Positions 18,168 to 26,876 of a stretch of 64,000 nt of DNA are shown here, one piece after another (the first letter of the stretch is position 1; each line of letters opens with the position of its first letter). The notes under the pieces are model-generated. The model ran no database searches, was not told the DNA's origin, and saw only the letters and a list, made by a program, of their open reading frames with translations. The position numbers were made by a program, and so were the translations under genes. Source of the stretch: Limosilactobacillus reuteri subsp. reuteri (lineage in GTDB: Bacteria > Bacillota > Bacilli > Lactobacillales > Lactobacillaceae); the NCBI RefSeq assembly GCF_000016825.1, contig NC_009513.1, positions 1,263,501 through 1,327,500 of the forward strand, in the 5' to 3' direction.

Positions 18168-18908
18168 TTATTTATGACACTTAAAGAACCATCGTGTTGG
18201 GTTTTCTTCTTTGATAGAAGTCGAAAAATTTGATCCCACTTCAACAGAATTAAAGCCAGCTTGAGATAGCATCTGCTTTAATAAAGGCAATTCATAAGCA
18301 CGTTCATAATGGGTTTCTCCAACACGATCATAGCGTCCATCATTATCTTGAGTAAAAAAAGCTAATTCATGAATTACACCATGATCAACATCATCGTCTT
18401 TAAAAGACTGCCACATGAATGCTCGCTGGTGGTCTTCATCTTCGTAGTTGAACATATACCCCGGATAAACGACATCAGTTTGATAAGGAGAAATGACATC
18501 AAATAAGAAGACACCATTATCTTTCAAGTGATCAGCAATTTCATTGAAGGTCTTTTGAACGGCCACAGCATCGTCTAAATAACAAAAAGAGTCCGCATAA
18601 CAAGTAATCGCATCATACTGCGGTAAAGCACTGAGGTCCCGCATATCAGCTTGCAAGAGATTCATATTAACTCCTGCTTCCGTCGCATGTCGATCGGCAA
18701 TACTAAGCATCTCAGTAGAAAAGTCAGCAACCGTTACGTCAAATCCACGAGCAGCCAGCATCACTCCCAACCGTCCACTACCGCCAGCTAAATCTAAAAT
18801 ATTCTTAGTATCAGCAGGAAGGTTTTTGATTGTGAATTCTTCCCACTTCTGGTACATTTCAGGATCAAAAAGCTGGTCATATAACTGGGCAAAACTTTGA
18901 TAAATCAT
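18168..18908 (-). CDS. Class I SAM-dependent methyltransferase (YqeM-like)
   Basis: The 246-residue protein has the Rossmann SAM-binding motif I ILDLAGGSGRLGVMLA (about 37-52), an acidic post-I residue in VTVADFSTEM, and motif II DAITCYADSFCYL. It matches the YqeM family that always lies between rsfS and ylbM/tmcAL in Firmicutes. Its substrate is unknown; the neighbours suggest RNA or ribosome maturation. The start overlaps the rsfS stop by one base (TAATG), implying translational coupling. Confidence 0.92.
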   Translation of the reverse strand: MIYQSFAQLYDQLFDPEMYQKWEEFTIKNLPADTKNILDLAGGSGRLGVMLAARGFDVTVADFSTEMLSIADRHATEAGVNMNLLQADMRDLSALPQYDAITCYADSFCYLDDAVAVQKTFNEIADHLKDNGVFLFDVISPYQTDVVYPGYMFNYEDEDHQRAFMWQSFKDDDVDHGVIHELAFFTQDNDGRYDRVGETHYERAYELPLLKQMLSQAGFNSVEVGSNFSTSIKEENPTRWFFKCHK

Positions 18909-19264
18909 TAATCATTAATCCAGTCGCTAATATTGACAAGAGGTGCGTCGGCCCATAATTTTTCAAGGTTATAGAATTGACGAGTTTCTTCACGGAAAAC
19001 ATGGACAACCACGTCACCAAGGTCAACCAATACCCATTGAGCATGGTTTTTACCTTCAACACTACCAATCTTGACATTTTCTTCATGTGCTTTTTCAACA
19101 ATGGCATTGGTGATCGCCTGTACTTGACGGTCTGAACCCCCTGTCATAATAACGAAATAATCAGCCATTGGACTAATCTCATCAACTTTAAGAGCGATGA
19201 TATCTTCTGCGCGCCGACCATCGGCAGCTTTGACAACCATTTCTAATAATTGTTTACTATCCAT
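18908..19264 (-). CDS. rsfS: Ribosomal silencing factor RsfS
   Basis: RsfS (YqeL, Iojap family) binds uL14 and blocks subunit joining when nutrients are short. The 118-residue protein has the whole fold: EDIIALKVDEISPMADYFVI, then GSVEGKNHAQWVLVDLGDVV and VHVFREETRQFYNLEKLW near the end, all highly conserved. It overlaps both neighbours by one base, so the yqeK-rsfS-yqeM genes are tightly coupled. Confidence 0.97.
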   Translation of the reverse strand: MDSKQLLEMVVKAADGRRAEDIIALKVDEISPMADYFVIMTGGSDRQVQAITNAIVEKAHEENVKIGSVEGKNHAQWVLVDLGDVVVHVFREETRQFYNLEKLWADAPLVNISDWIND

Positions 19265-19878
19265 TAATCTATCTCTCCTTCATATTGTGGAACCCATGCA
19301 TTATAGGTATCTATTGTCTTTGGATATACCGGCTTCCCATTTCCAATCAAATAAGTCAGCGTATGTTTTGTTTGGTAAGCAACCCCTGCTTGAAGGTTTG
19401 CGGCTGTAATTACTCGTGCCTTTTTTACGCCTGCAAAGTCTCGACCCGGCTCAATATAATCAGCCATGTAAATAACCTGCTCAAGCTTTGTCATTACTGG
19501 CGCCCCAGTAGTATGGTGGCGAACCGCATTTAGGATATCTTCATCCCAAATCCCTAATTCATCCTTAATTAGCTCTGCACCAACTACTCCATGCCAAATT
19601 GCATTACCATAATCTAAGAGCAGCGGATTAAGCCCTTTTTTCTTAATCTCAGCAATAAAATCTTCGTCAGGACGCTGTTTGGCATAATCATGACACAGGC
19701 CTGCAATACTAGCTTTTTCAACATCAACCCCGTATTGCTCAGCTAACTTAATCGCTGTCTCTTCCACACGTAACACATGCTGAAATCGTTTGTCCTTTAA
19801 CGCCTTTTTGAGACGGTCGATAAGTTCAGACCGTGTCATTGGGATATAATTTTTATTATAAACTAATTCTTCATTCAC
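19264..19878 (-). CDS. yqeK: YqeK-family HD hydrolase (symmetrical Ap4A hydrolase)
   Basis: YqeK proteins cleave diadenosine tetraphosphate to two ADP using an Fe-Fe HD site. The HD ligands are visible: His in FQHVLRVEETA, the pair in AGLCHDYAK, His in IWHGVVGAEL, and AVRHHTTG. The start is uncertain. Homologues have about 20 residues before the FQHVLRV helix region, which favours the GTG at 19878 (GAGGAG 13 nt upstream) over an ATG at 19839 with no ribosome-binding site. It overlaps the end of nadD by 8 nt. Confidence 0.9.
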   Translation of the reverse strand: MNEELVYNKNYIPMTRSELIDRLKKALKDKRFQHVLRVEETAIKLAEQYGVDVEKASIAGLCHDYAKQRPDEDFIAEIKKKGLNPLLLDYGNAIWHGVVGAELIKDELGIWDEDILNAVRHHTTGAPVMTKLEQVIYMADYIEPGRDFAGVKKARVITAANLQAGVAYQTKHTLTYLIGNGKPVYPKTIDTYNAWVPQYEGEID

Positions 19879-20515
19879 GATATAATTGATGCTCCTCAAT
19901 AAACTTGCTTACGGCATCTGGGACCATATACTTGATTGATTGACCATGTTGCACCCGTTGTCGAATATCGGTTGAACTAAAATCAACCGTTGGGACATCT
20001 ACCCAAATTACTGGATATCGTGTCTCATTCTTCGCTCTTTGACGATGAACGCCGACAAAATGAAAATGGGGCAAGCGAATTAAATCATTGATCCGGTACC
20101 ACTTGTCAAGATAATCGACCATATCACCGCCGATAATAAAGTAATAATCGACATCAGGGTGCTTATCTAACAAATACTTAATAGTATCGTAAGTATAGCT
20201 AACTCCTCCTCGCTCTAATTCGGCATGCTCAATCCCTAAAAAGGGGTTATCAGCAACTGCCAATTCGAGCATCTGCAACCGCAATTGAGGATCAAGTGAA
20301 TCTTTATGATCAATATGGGGAGGTTTAGCATCTGGTAAAAAATCAACCCGATCAAAACAGAGGGCATGACCAACCTGATCCGCCATAAATAGGTGAGCAT
20401 TGTGAATAGGATTAAATGTTCCCCCATAGAGGCCGATTCGTTTACGGTGTCCACTAACCTTAGTCTCCGGTTGCACCTGGGTTTGCACCTTGTCTACTAC
20501 ACTACAGCTTTGCAA
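19871..20515 (-). CDS. nadD: Nicotinate-nucleotide adenylyltransferase
   Basis: NadD converts nicotinate mononucleotide and ATP to deamido-NAD. The core begins KRIGLYGGTFNPIHNAHLFM, with the nucleotidyltransferase HxGH-like motif (HNAH), and contains the second motif ISSTDIR-like FSSTDIRQRV. Lactobacillus NadD commonly carries an N-terminal extension of about 25 residues, as seen here. I favour a TTG start at 20515, because AGGAG lies 8 nt before it; the in-frame GTG at 20524 sits directly on that ribosome-binding site. The call of function is secure and the start less so. Confidence 0.95.
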   Translation of the reverse strand: MQSCSVVDKVQTQVQPETKVSGHRKRIGLYGGTFNPIHNAHLFMADQVGHALCFDRVDFLPDAKPPHIDHKDSLDPQLRLQMLELAVADNPFLGIEHAELERGGVSYTYDTIKYLLDKHPDVDYYFIIGGDMVDYLDKWYRINDLIRLPHFHFVGVHRQRAKNETRYPVIWVDVPTVDFSSTDIRQRVQHGQSIKYMVPDAVSKFIEEHQLYRE

Positions 20516-20536
20516 AACCGTCACTCCTACTTTTAC

Positions 20537-20848
20537 TTAGATTTCAGCTACTCGTGATGACAATTCACGGGCATCCTTATTTGCTGAAACTTTAAATAAA
20601 ACTAATACCCGACCAATAACTTGAACTACCTGAATAGAAGTTTTTTCTTCAATTAATTCGCGAACTTCATCAGTTGTAACATCTGAGTTTTGCAAAATGC
20701 TAACCTTAATTAATTCTCGACGGTCGAGTGCACCATCTAGTTGAGCAAGCCAATTGTCAGTCAGACCATCTTTACCTACAGAAAATAGTGGTTGAAGGTG
20801 GTTTGCTTGTGCTCGTAAAAATCGTTTTTGTTTTCCTCTTAATTGCAT
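20537..20848 (-). CDS. yhbY: YhbY-type CRM-domain RNA-binding protein
   Basis: This 103-residue protein consists of a single CRM domain, with the N-terminal LRGKQKRFLRAQANHLQPLF, the GKDGLTDNWLAQL segment, and the ELIKVSIL strand. YhbY associates with pre-50S particles and is thought to assist large-subunit assembly. It lies between yqeH and nadD, the usual Firmicutes order, and is probably co-transcribed with them. Confidence 0.95.
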   Translation of the reverse strand: MQLRGKQKRFLRAQANHLQPLFSVGKDGLTDNWLAQLDGALDRRELIKVSILQNSDVTTDEVRELIEEKTSIQVVQVIGRVLVLFKVSANKDARELSSRVAEI

Positions 20849-20871
20849 AAGTCTTTCCTTTCAAATATTAA

Positions 20872-21999
20872 TTAAATCATTGCGCGCCGTACCAGAGCCC
20901 CGACACCTTTCGGAACCCATGCAGCAACAGTCGTTTTTGCAGGAACAGTAATCCATCCTAGACCCTCAAAGACAATATCGCTCTTTTCGGTAATGTGGAA
21001 TTCATAACGTTCTAATGGTGGGAACTCATTCTTTTCATCGCTAGTCGGTGGGGTAAGCAAATCTCCTAAGTGTTTAGCATAGAAATTATCAGCATTGTTT
21101 AGCTTTGTACGGTGAATTGGTAAATTATTATCAAAGTAAGCAACCATTCCCGCACGTTCACCATGAAGATAATCAAATCGCGCAACGCCACCTAAGAATA
21201 ATGTTTGACCATCATTTAATTGGTAAGTCTTTGGTTTAATCTCTTTTTGGGGTGCCACAATCTTCAAGTCTTTTGGCGATAAGACATGGGCCATTTGTTC
21301 TTGATGGATAATTCCAGGCGTATCAACTAAAACATGCCCATCATCAAGCGGAATTTCAATCTTATCAAGAGTAGTTCCTGGGAAGCGTGAAGTAGTGATC
21401 AATTCTTTTACTCCCGTTCGTTGCTTGATAATTTGGTTTATTAACGTTGATTTTCCAACATTGGTAACACCAACAACATAAACGTCTCGATTGTGTCGAT
21501 ATTTTTCAATCACATCAAGCAAGTGGTCAATCTGATGGTTCTTTTTAGCTGAAACAAGAACCGTATCAATTGGACGCAATCCGGCAATATTTGCCTGTTG
21601 ACGAATCCAGTCAGTTAACTTTGGCCGCCGTAGAGAACGTGGCAACAAGTCTTCCTTATTTCCAACTAATAATACTGGATTATCGCCAACAAAACGGTGT
21701 AAGCCCGGAATTAGGCTTCCATTAAAGTCAAAAACATCAACAACATACACAATTAAAGCATTGGCATCCCGAATCTGATTTAATAGGCGCAGAAAATCAT
21801 CATCCGTTAATGACACTGGAGCAATTTCATTGTAGTGCCGCAAACGGAAACAACGCTGACAGTATAATTCTCCTGTCTCCTTTCCCTTCTCCAGGGCTGA
21901 CTTAGGCGTGTAACCCAAGCCATTAGGATCTTCCGTTTGGATAATGCTCCCACAACCTATACAACGTAATTCTTCAGTTTGTTGTTCTTGTTCAGTCAT
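20872..21999 (-). CDS. yqeH: Ribosome biogenesis GTPase YqeH
   Basis: YqeH is needed for 30S subunit assembly. The 375-residue protein has an N-terminal zinc finger (CIGCG ... CQRCFRLRHY, about 13-55) and a circularly permuted GTPase domain in the order G4 (NKED), G5 (SAKK), G1 (GVTNVGKSTLIN), G3 (DTPG). A C-terminal domain follows. The length matches the family. Its start overlaps the yqeG stop by 8 nt. Confidence 0.97.
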   Translation of the reverse strand: MTEQEQQTEELRCIGCGSIIQTEDPNGLGYTPKSALEKGKETGELYCQRCFRLRHYNEIAPVSLTDDDFLRLLNQIRDANALIVYVVDVFDFNGSLIPGLHRFVGDNPVLLVGNKEDLLPRSLRRPKLTDWIRQQANIAGLRPIDTVLVSAKKNHQIDHLLDVIEKYRHNRDVYVVGVTNVGKSTLINQIIKQRTGVKELITTSRFPGTTLDKIEIPLDDGHVLVDTPGIIHQEQMAHVLSPKDLKIVAPQKEIKPKTYQLNDGQTLFLGGVARFDYLHGERAGMVAYFDNNLPIHRTKLNNADNFYAKHLGDLLTPPTSDEKNEFPPLERYEFHITEKSDIVFEGLGWITVPAKTTVAAWVPKGVGALVRRAMI

Positions 22000-22522
22000 T
22001 CAAATCCTCCTGCCATTTTAAATCTGGATATTTTTTGTTTAAGCTCTTCCAAACACGACGTTCAAAGAAGCGGTTAATACGGGTATCCCACTTATCTGTA
22101 TTTAATAGCGGACGTACTAAAATGCTGCGAATGCCCGCTTGGTTAGCCGCAGCAACATCAGTCAATAACTGGTCACCAACCATAACCACTTCATCTTTTG
22201 CTAAATTAAGTTTTTTTCGTGCACGATCAATCCCAAAACTTAAGGGCTTTAATGATCGCGAAACAAATGGAAGGTCAAGGCTATTAACAGCTTTCCCAAC
22301 TCGTTCTTTACTATTATTAGAAATAACAATTAGTGGAATATGGGCTTCCTGTAAAGCATCCATCCATTCCTTTAATTCTGGAGTTCCATCTGGATTGTTC
22401 CAAGCAATCAAGGTATTATCTAGGTCACTAAAAACAGCTCGCACTCTCTGCTCTTTTAATTGGGCAGGAGAAACAGAATATATTGTATTAACCATCCATG
22501 TTGGTTTAAATATCTCTAACAA
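21992..22522 (-). CDS. yqeG: YqeG-family HAD phosphatase
   Basis: The 176-residue HAD-superfamily (IIIA) protein has motif I FSDLDNTLIAW with the nucleophilic Asp, motif II VISNNS, and motif IV VMVGDQLLTDVAAAN. YqeG proteins are phosphatases; plant and cyanobacterial relatives dephosphorylate phosphatidylglycerophosphate, and a role in lipid synthesis is possible here but not shown. It is the first gene of the yqeGH-yhbY-nadD-yqeK-rsfS operon. Confidence 0.93.
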   Translation of the reverse strand: MLEIFKPTWMVNTIYSVSPAQLKEQRVRAVFSDLDNTLIAWNNPDGTPELKEWMDALQEAHIPLIVISNNSKERVGKAVNSLDLPFVSRSLKPLSFGIDRARKKLNLAKDEVVMVGDQLLTDVAAANQAGIRSILVRPLLNTDKWDTRINRFFERRVWKSLNKKYPDLKWQEDLND

Positions 22523-22618
22523 AGTCGCACCTCATCAAATTTAATATTCCAATCGGTTAACCCGATTAAATGTTCTAGTATTTAATTATATCGTGTGCTT
22601 TACTCGGAAAGCAACTAA

Positions 22619-22658
22619 TTAAAAAAAGCCGCTTATCATGCATACGCATCATAAGCGA
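22619..22658 (-). terminator. Terminator after rplT
   Basis: On the minus strand CGCTTAT pairs with ATAAGCG around an inner ATGC/GCAT pairing, followed by GC and seven T residues. It closes the infC-rpmI-rplT operon. Confidence 0.9.
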
Positions 22659-22675
22659 CCGAAGATTATTTAGGC

Positions 22676-23029
22676 TTAGTTAAGAGCTTTCTTAGCTTCG
22701 TCAACGAGTGCCTTGAATGCATCTGCATCGTTAACAGCTAAATCAGCTAACATCTTACGGTTAATGTCAATGTTAGCAACTTTTAAGCCGTGCATTAACT
22801 TGCTGTAACTAATGTCGTTCATACGTGCAGCAGCGTTAATCCGAGCAATCCAAAGTTCACGGAACTTACGCTTGTTGACCTTACGATCACGGAAAGCGTA
22901 AGCGTAACTCTTCATTACTTGGTCTTTAGCAGTCTTGAAAAGACGGTGCTTTGAACCACGGTAACCCTTTGCTAACTTCATAATGCGCTTGCGACGTGCA
23001 CGCGTAACAGTTCCACCTTTAACTCGCAT
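22676..23029 (-). CDS. rplT: Ribosomal protein bL20
   Basis: This 117-residue primary assembly protein of the 50S subunit begins [20 protein letters not shown] and contains [10 protein letters not shown] and [14 protein letters not shown], all conserved in bL20. In Firmicutes L20 also binds the leader of its own operon to attenuate it; a leader of that type is present at 23828-24000. It is the last gene of the operon. Confidence 0.99.
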   Translation of the reverse strand: MRVKGGTVTRARRKRIMKLAKGYRGSKHRLFKTAKDQVMKSYAYAFRDRKVNKRKFRELWIARINAAARMNDISYSKLMHGLKVANIDINRKMLADLAVNDADAFKALVDEAKKALN

Positions 23030-23073
23030 GTTGAAATCCTCCTACGTATATTAAATAGTTATTTTTGTGAAGT

Positions 23074-23271
23074 TTACTTAAATGGTAATAACTTCTTGTA
23101 ACGCTTTACGTTGGTCTTGTCCATCATGCTCAAACCACGTAATTGACGACGTTGCTTCTTAGTCTTACCGTGGAAACGGTGACTAGTGAATGAGTTTCCA
23201 CTCTTGAATCCACCATTAGCTGTACGCTTGAAACGCTTGGCAGCAGCACGGTTACTCTTCATCTTTGGCAT
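23074..23271 (-). CDS. rpmI: Ribosomal protein bL35
   Basis: This 65-residue basic protein shows the whole L35 pattern: MPKMKSNRAAAKRFKRTANG, then FTSHRFHGKTKKQRRQLRG. It lies between infC and rplT with short gaps (22 and 44 nt). Confidence 0.98.
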   Translation of the reverse strand: MPKMKSNRAAAKRFKRTANGGFKSGNSFTSHRFHGKTKKQRRQLRGLSMMDKTNVKRYKKLLPFK

Positions 23272-23293
23272 AACTAATTCCTACCTTCTTAAA

Positions 23294-23818
23294 TTAATTC
23301 TTTGCTTTATCAGCAGCCGGAGCAAGAGTTAAGAAAATACTCCGCCCTTCCATCTTCGGACGTTGAACAACAGTAGCGATGTCTGAAGTTTCTTCAGCCA
23401 TACGTTCAATCATGTCACGACCGATATCCTTATGGGTAATAGCACGACCACGGAAACGTAATGAAATCCGCACCTTATCGCCCTTTTCAATGAACTTACG
23501 AACGCGCTTTAACTTAACATTAAAGTCATTAGTATCAATTGATGGACTAAGGCGAATTTCCTTAACCGTTATCGTCTTTTGCTTCTTACGAGCTTCACGC
23601 TCTTTCTTTTGCATCTCGAAACGGTACTTCCCGTAATCCATAATGCGGGCAACAGCTGGGCGTGCCTTTGGTGCAACTAATACTAGGTCTAAGTTAGCTT
23701 CTTCAGCTAACTGTAGCGCTTCACGTTTAGACTTAATGCCCAATTGTTCACCATTTTGACCGATTAACCGCACTTCCCGTGCACGAATACCGTTATTGAC
23801 AATCATATCTTGTGCTAT
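23294..23818 (-). CDS. infC: Translation initiation factor IF-3, apparent AUA start
   Basis: IF-3 dissociates ribosomes and checks start codon pairing. The 174-residue product has the N domain ([21 protein letters not shown]), a linker, and the C domain ([10 protein letters not shown] ... [12 protein letters not shown]). The first in-frame ATG is 21 nt from the ribosome-binding site GGAGG, too far for normal initiation. An in-frame ATA at 23818 is 9 nt from it and adds the residues IAQD, matching the usual few residues before [10 protein letters not shown] in the family. infC commonly uses a rare start codon (AUU, sometimes AUA), which IF-3 itself rejects and so autoregulates. Confidence 0.93.
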   Translation of the reverse strand: MAQDMIVNNGIRAREVRLIGQNGEQLGIKSKREALQLAEEANLDLVLVAPKARPAVARIMDYGKYRFEMQKKEREARKKQKTITVKEIRLSPSIDTNDFNVKLKRVRKFIEKGDKVRISLRFRGRAITHKDIGRDMIERMAEETSDIATVVQRPKMEGRSIFLTLAPAADKAKN

Positions 23819-23827
23819 GGCAACGCA

Positions 23828-24000
23828 CCTCCAATTTTTTTAGCGAAAGATCAAGCAAAAAAGCGAGGCACAAAAGTACCCCGCTTCATAACAACGACCT
23901 TATCCTAGTGGTCGATTATCATTCATCTCGTCAGCCCGGCGATCAATACCACCTAGGCGAGAAGCGGGTGCTTCTGCTTTTTCTTTCAACATTTATTAGC
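23828..24000 (-). promoter_or_regulatory. L20-type leader (attenuator) of infC-rpmI-rplT
   Basis: The leader between the promoter and infC has a terminator at 23857-23887 (minus strand GAAGCGGGGTAC...GTGCCTCGC followed by TTTTTTG). An upstream segment ACCCGCTTC (23962-23970) is complementary to GAAGCGGGGT in the 5' arm, so a competing antiterminator can form. Position, size and this switch match the L20 leader of Firmicutes, in which excess L20 favours termination. Confidence 0.85.
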
Positions 24001-24026
24001 TTACTAAATTCAAAGTTTAATGTCAA
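23998..24026 (-). promoter_or_regulatory. Candidate sigma-A promoter of infC operon
   Basis: A consensus -35 TTGACA (24021-24026 on the minus strand) is followed after 17 nt by TAAGCT, a weak -10. It sits just past the dnaI stop and would start the L20 leader. Confidence 0.6.
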
Positions 24027-24031
24027 GAACT

Positions 24032-24973
24032 TTATCCCTTATCACGCAAATTCTTTCCTTCCATTTCAATCTCACGTGATAAGTACTTGATTCTTTCCAT
24101 AATGCGAGCCGCTTTGAGGGGCTCATTATCGCCTTGCGCATTGATAGCAAGGTGGTTATTTTGCAACTCATCCATTGAAAAATTAGAACTAAAGAAGGTC
24201 GGTAATTCTTCTTGCATCCGATATTCTAAGATCACTCCTAAAACATCATCTCTTATCCATGTTGTCATTGCACCGGCACCAATATCATCAAGCATTAAAA
24301 TTGGCGCCCGTTTAATAGCATCCAATTTTTCGCCAGTATTATTTTGCTTAATTGAATTCCGCATTTCAACAGCAAAACTAGGGAAATGAACCATCGTTGT
24401 TGCAATCCCCTTGCTCTTAGCGAGTTCATTAGCGATTGCTCCAAGGAGGTATGTTTTTCCGACTCCGAATTTCCCATATAGGTAAAGCCCTGGTTGAAAA
24501 TTATCTTTTTGGTAATTATCCGTAAAGTCCATAGCTGCTTGAATTGCCTTTGTGCGTGTATCAGTTTGGGTATCTTCATTTAAATAATAATCATCATATG
24601 ACGCATTTTTAATGAACTTAGGCATATTAATCGAGTTAACTAGCCGTTGAATATAACGTTGTCGTTGGCGTTCTAATAACTGTTTAGTTGGAACGTAGGT
24701 TACGTCAATCTGCCCGGCACTGATAACCAATTGTGGAGAATATCCTGGGGCAACAGTTGGCACGCCTTTTTCAATTAATTGCTTTTCATGAAAAAACTCA
24801 TAAAGCTTTGATTGGCCCCGTTTAATTGCTTCTTTACTAAGACGATCACGATTTTCGTTTAAGAATGCTTGAACATCTTTATCCGCATAAACTTGCTTCA
24901 TCGTTTGTTGGATATTATCTGCAATATTTTGACCGCGCATTAACTCTTGTAAAGTTTTGTTTAGTGACTGCAT
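24032..24973 (-). CDS. dnaI: Primosomal protein DnaI (helicase loader)
   Basis: DnaI is an AAA+ protein that loads the replicative helicase together with DnaB and DnaD. The 313-residue protein has an N-terminal helicase-binding domain (about 1-105) and the AAA+ domain with Walker A GKFGVGKTYLL and Walker B ILMLDDIGAG. It is the last gene after dnaB, 20 nt away, the standard Gram-positive arrangement. Confidence 0.97.
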   Translation of the reverse strand: MQSLNKTLQELMRGQNIADNIQQTMKQVYADKDVQAFLNENRDRLSKEAIKRGQSKLYEFFHEKQLIEKGVPTVAPGYSPQLVISAGQIDVTYVPTKQLLERQRQRYIQRLVNSINMPKFIKNASYDDYYLNEDTQTDTRTKAIQAAMDFTDNYQKDNFQPGLYLYGKFGVGKTYLLGAIANELAKSKGIATTMVHFPSFAVEMRNSIKQNNTGEKLDAIKRAPILMLDDIGAGAMTTWIRDDVLGVILEYRMQEELPTFFSSNFSMDELQNNHLAINAQGDNEPLKAARIMERIKYLSREIEMEGKNLRDKG

Positions 24974-24993
24974 GCTGCCACCTCCTTTAGCTA

Positions 24994-26349
24994 CTACTTC
25001 TTCTTACGATTAGCGATCCGTTCACGCAGTTTGGCAATTTCTTGTGAGGAAGCTTTTTTCATTAGCTCACTCGTATCTTTTTTACTCCATTCTGGCATCG
25101 GTTCCTTAATCGTTTTGCGCCACTTATTTTTCTTTGGCGTCTTTGTTTTCTTTTCTTGTGCCTGCTTGTTGAAAGTCTTTAATTGGACGATGGCTTGCTC
25201 TCCATTAATTACGCCATGTTGGAGCCAGTTATTGGCAATTGCATCGACAAAATTAGCTGTCAAAGTAGAATTTCCCCGGTCAATAATCACATACCAGGTT
25301 AAGATATTAATGGCATCTTGGGTAAGTTTTTCTTGCGCTACTAAGCCTGTCAGAATATGACGTTCACCTGAAGTTACATAGCCACCCGTCTGCCCTTTAA
25401 GGACCTGGAGAAATTCAACTGGAGAATAATCCTTAGCTGTTGCCAATAATTCTTGATCTTTACTGGTCAGTTCACTATTTTTATTTGTCACCGGCGCTTC
25501 TTTTTCCGCTACCTTTGTCGTTGAAGAATAGACTATATTATAAGCAGACGCGACAATTTGCTTAAATTTTTTCGGATTGAAATGATTAGTTTGTAGATCA
25601 ATCGACCGCAAAATCAATGTCTTCATCGTTGGCGCATCAATCCCGTATAATTGATGTTCTAATAATATTAGGTCTCGATTATTTTCAAGGTCCGCACTGA
25701 CAATTGGCTGATTAGCCAGTAAGTGAATGAGGGTTGACCAATCAAAGTCATCGCTCATCCCCACGGTTAACTGGGGTTGCTTTTCTACCGGTGATTGTTT
25801 TCGCGCCGTTAAAATCGCTTGTGGTGTTTCAGTAATTGACTGTGAGTTAATGTGAAATTCTTCAAAAAAGTTATGACTCACATTAGTTAATGAAGTATTA
25901 GAAGAAGCAAGCTTGTATTGCCGACTTTGCTTAGTCAAACGTTCAAACGCATCTTCTCCTACTTCCTCTAACAGTAAAATACTCAGCAAATTATCAGCTA
26001 AAAATTTTTCTGGAGTAAGGGTCGGCTGCAATTCATAAACATATACGTCCCCGATCTCATCGTGCTGAAAATAAGTTTGCACTAAGCCAACTGCCTCTAA
26101 ACGATGAAGAGCCTCCAGCACTTGTTGGCCCCCAGCATTTACCTGGGCTAACAGGTCGCTTTGCAAGGTCCGGTTGGCAATCGTAGGATTAGGCAGCAGG
26201 CGCGCTTTTAACGCATAAAAAAAACTAAACGCAACTGGTCCTAAGATTGGCTGATAAAATGTTGCAAAAGTCTGGTCATTAAAACTAATAAATGCAGTGC
26301 TGGCCGTAACAACATAACCGGCTTGCGGGTCAAAAGCTGCTGCAGTCAT
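24994..26349 (-). CDS. dnaB: Replication initiation/membrane attachment protein DnaB
   Basis: This Gram-positive DnaB (not the helicase) helps load the helicase at oriC and restart sites. The 451-residue protein has the N-terminal winged-helix region (about 1-130) and a DnaB/DnaD C-terminal domain (about 300-400, with INILTWYVIIDRGNSTLTANFVDAI). The basic tail ends RERIANRKKK. The nrdR-dnaB-dnaI order is conserved in Firmicutes. Sequence conservation in this family is low, so context carries part of the call. Confidence 0.94.
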   Translation of the reverse strand: MTAAAFDPQAGYVVTASTAFISFNDQTFATFYQPILGPVAFSFFYALKARLLPNPTIANRTLQSDLLAQVNAGGQQVLEALHRLEAVGLVQTYFQHDEIGDVYVYELQPTLTPEKFLADNLLSILLLEEVGEDAFERLTKQSRQYKLASSNTSLTNVSHNFFEEFHINSQSITETPQAILTARKQSPVEKQPQLTVGMSDDFDWSTLIHLLANQPIVSADLENNRDLILLEHQLYGIDAPTMKTLILRSIDLQTNHFNPKKFKQIVASAYNIVYSSTTKVAEKEAPVTNKNSELTSKDQELLATAKDYSPVEFLQVLKGQTGGYVTSGERHILTGLVAQEKLTQDAINILTWYVIIDRGNSTLTANFVDAIANNWLQHGVINGEQAIVQLKTFNKQAQEKKTKTPKKNKWRKTIKEPMPEWSKKDTSELMKKASSQEIAKLRERIANRKKK

Positions 26350-26366
26350 TTTACAGCCCTCCTAAG

Positions 26367-26831
26367 TTATTTTTTATGTTCTGCCTTCATCATGGTTTCA
26401 AGTTCGCTCATAAAGGCATCAACGTCCTTAAATTGGCGGTAAACACTTGCAAACCGAATATAGGCAATCTCATCGACGCCTTTTAATTCGTTCATCACAA
26501 ATTTACCAATAATTTGACTGGAGACTTCGCTTTCACCAATACTCCGGATTTGTTTTTCCACTTTATCTGCAATCTTGGTCAACCGCTCCATACTAACCGG
26601 TCGTTTTTCCGCCGAGCGCACAATCCCATTGAGGATCTTTTGGCGACTGAATTCTTGGCGCGTGCCATCTTTTTTAATTACTAGTAGCGGCGTTTCCTCG
26701 TACCGTTCAAAGGTTGTAAAACGAAAGCCACAATGAATGCACTCACGACGACGACGAATAAAGCTTCCGTCTTCGCTTGGCCGACTATCGACAACCCGTG
26801 ATCCATTTTTGTGACAATGTGGACAGCGCAA
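26367..26831 (-). CDS. nrdR: Transcriptional repressor NrdR
   Basis: NrdR represses ribonucleotide reductase genes in response to ATP/dATP. The 154-residue protein has an N-terminal zinc ribbon (MRCPHC ... CIHCGFRF, about 1-36) and an ATP-cone (about 49-139, beginning LVIKKDGTRQEFSRQKI). Length and domain order match the family exactly. It sits between coaE and dnaB in the replication cluster. Confidence 0.98.
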   Translation of the reverse strand: MRCPHCHKNGSRVVDSRPSEDGSFIRRRRECIHCGFRFTTFERYEETPLLVIKKDGTRQEFSRQKILNGIVRSAEKRPVSMERLTKIADKVEKQIRSIGESEVSSQIIGKFVMNELKGVDEIAYIRFASVYRQFKDVDAFMSELETMMKAEHKK

Positions 26832-26876
26832 TGTGTCCCCCTCCTTTATAGTATAAGTACTTTATTTTACCACATT

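Noticed and set aside
22035-22544. 169-codon open frame on the plus strand over yqeG
   Set aside because: It lies entirely opposite a conserved HAD phosphatase gene and has no recognisable domain or ribosome-binding site.
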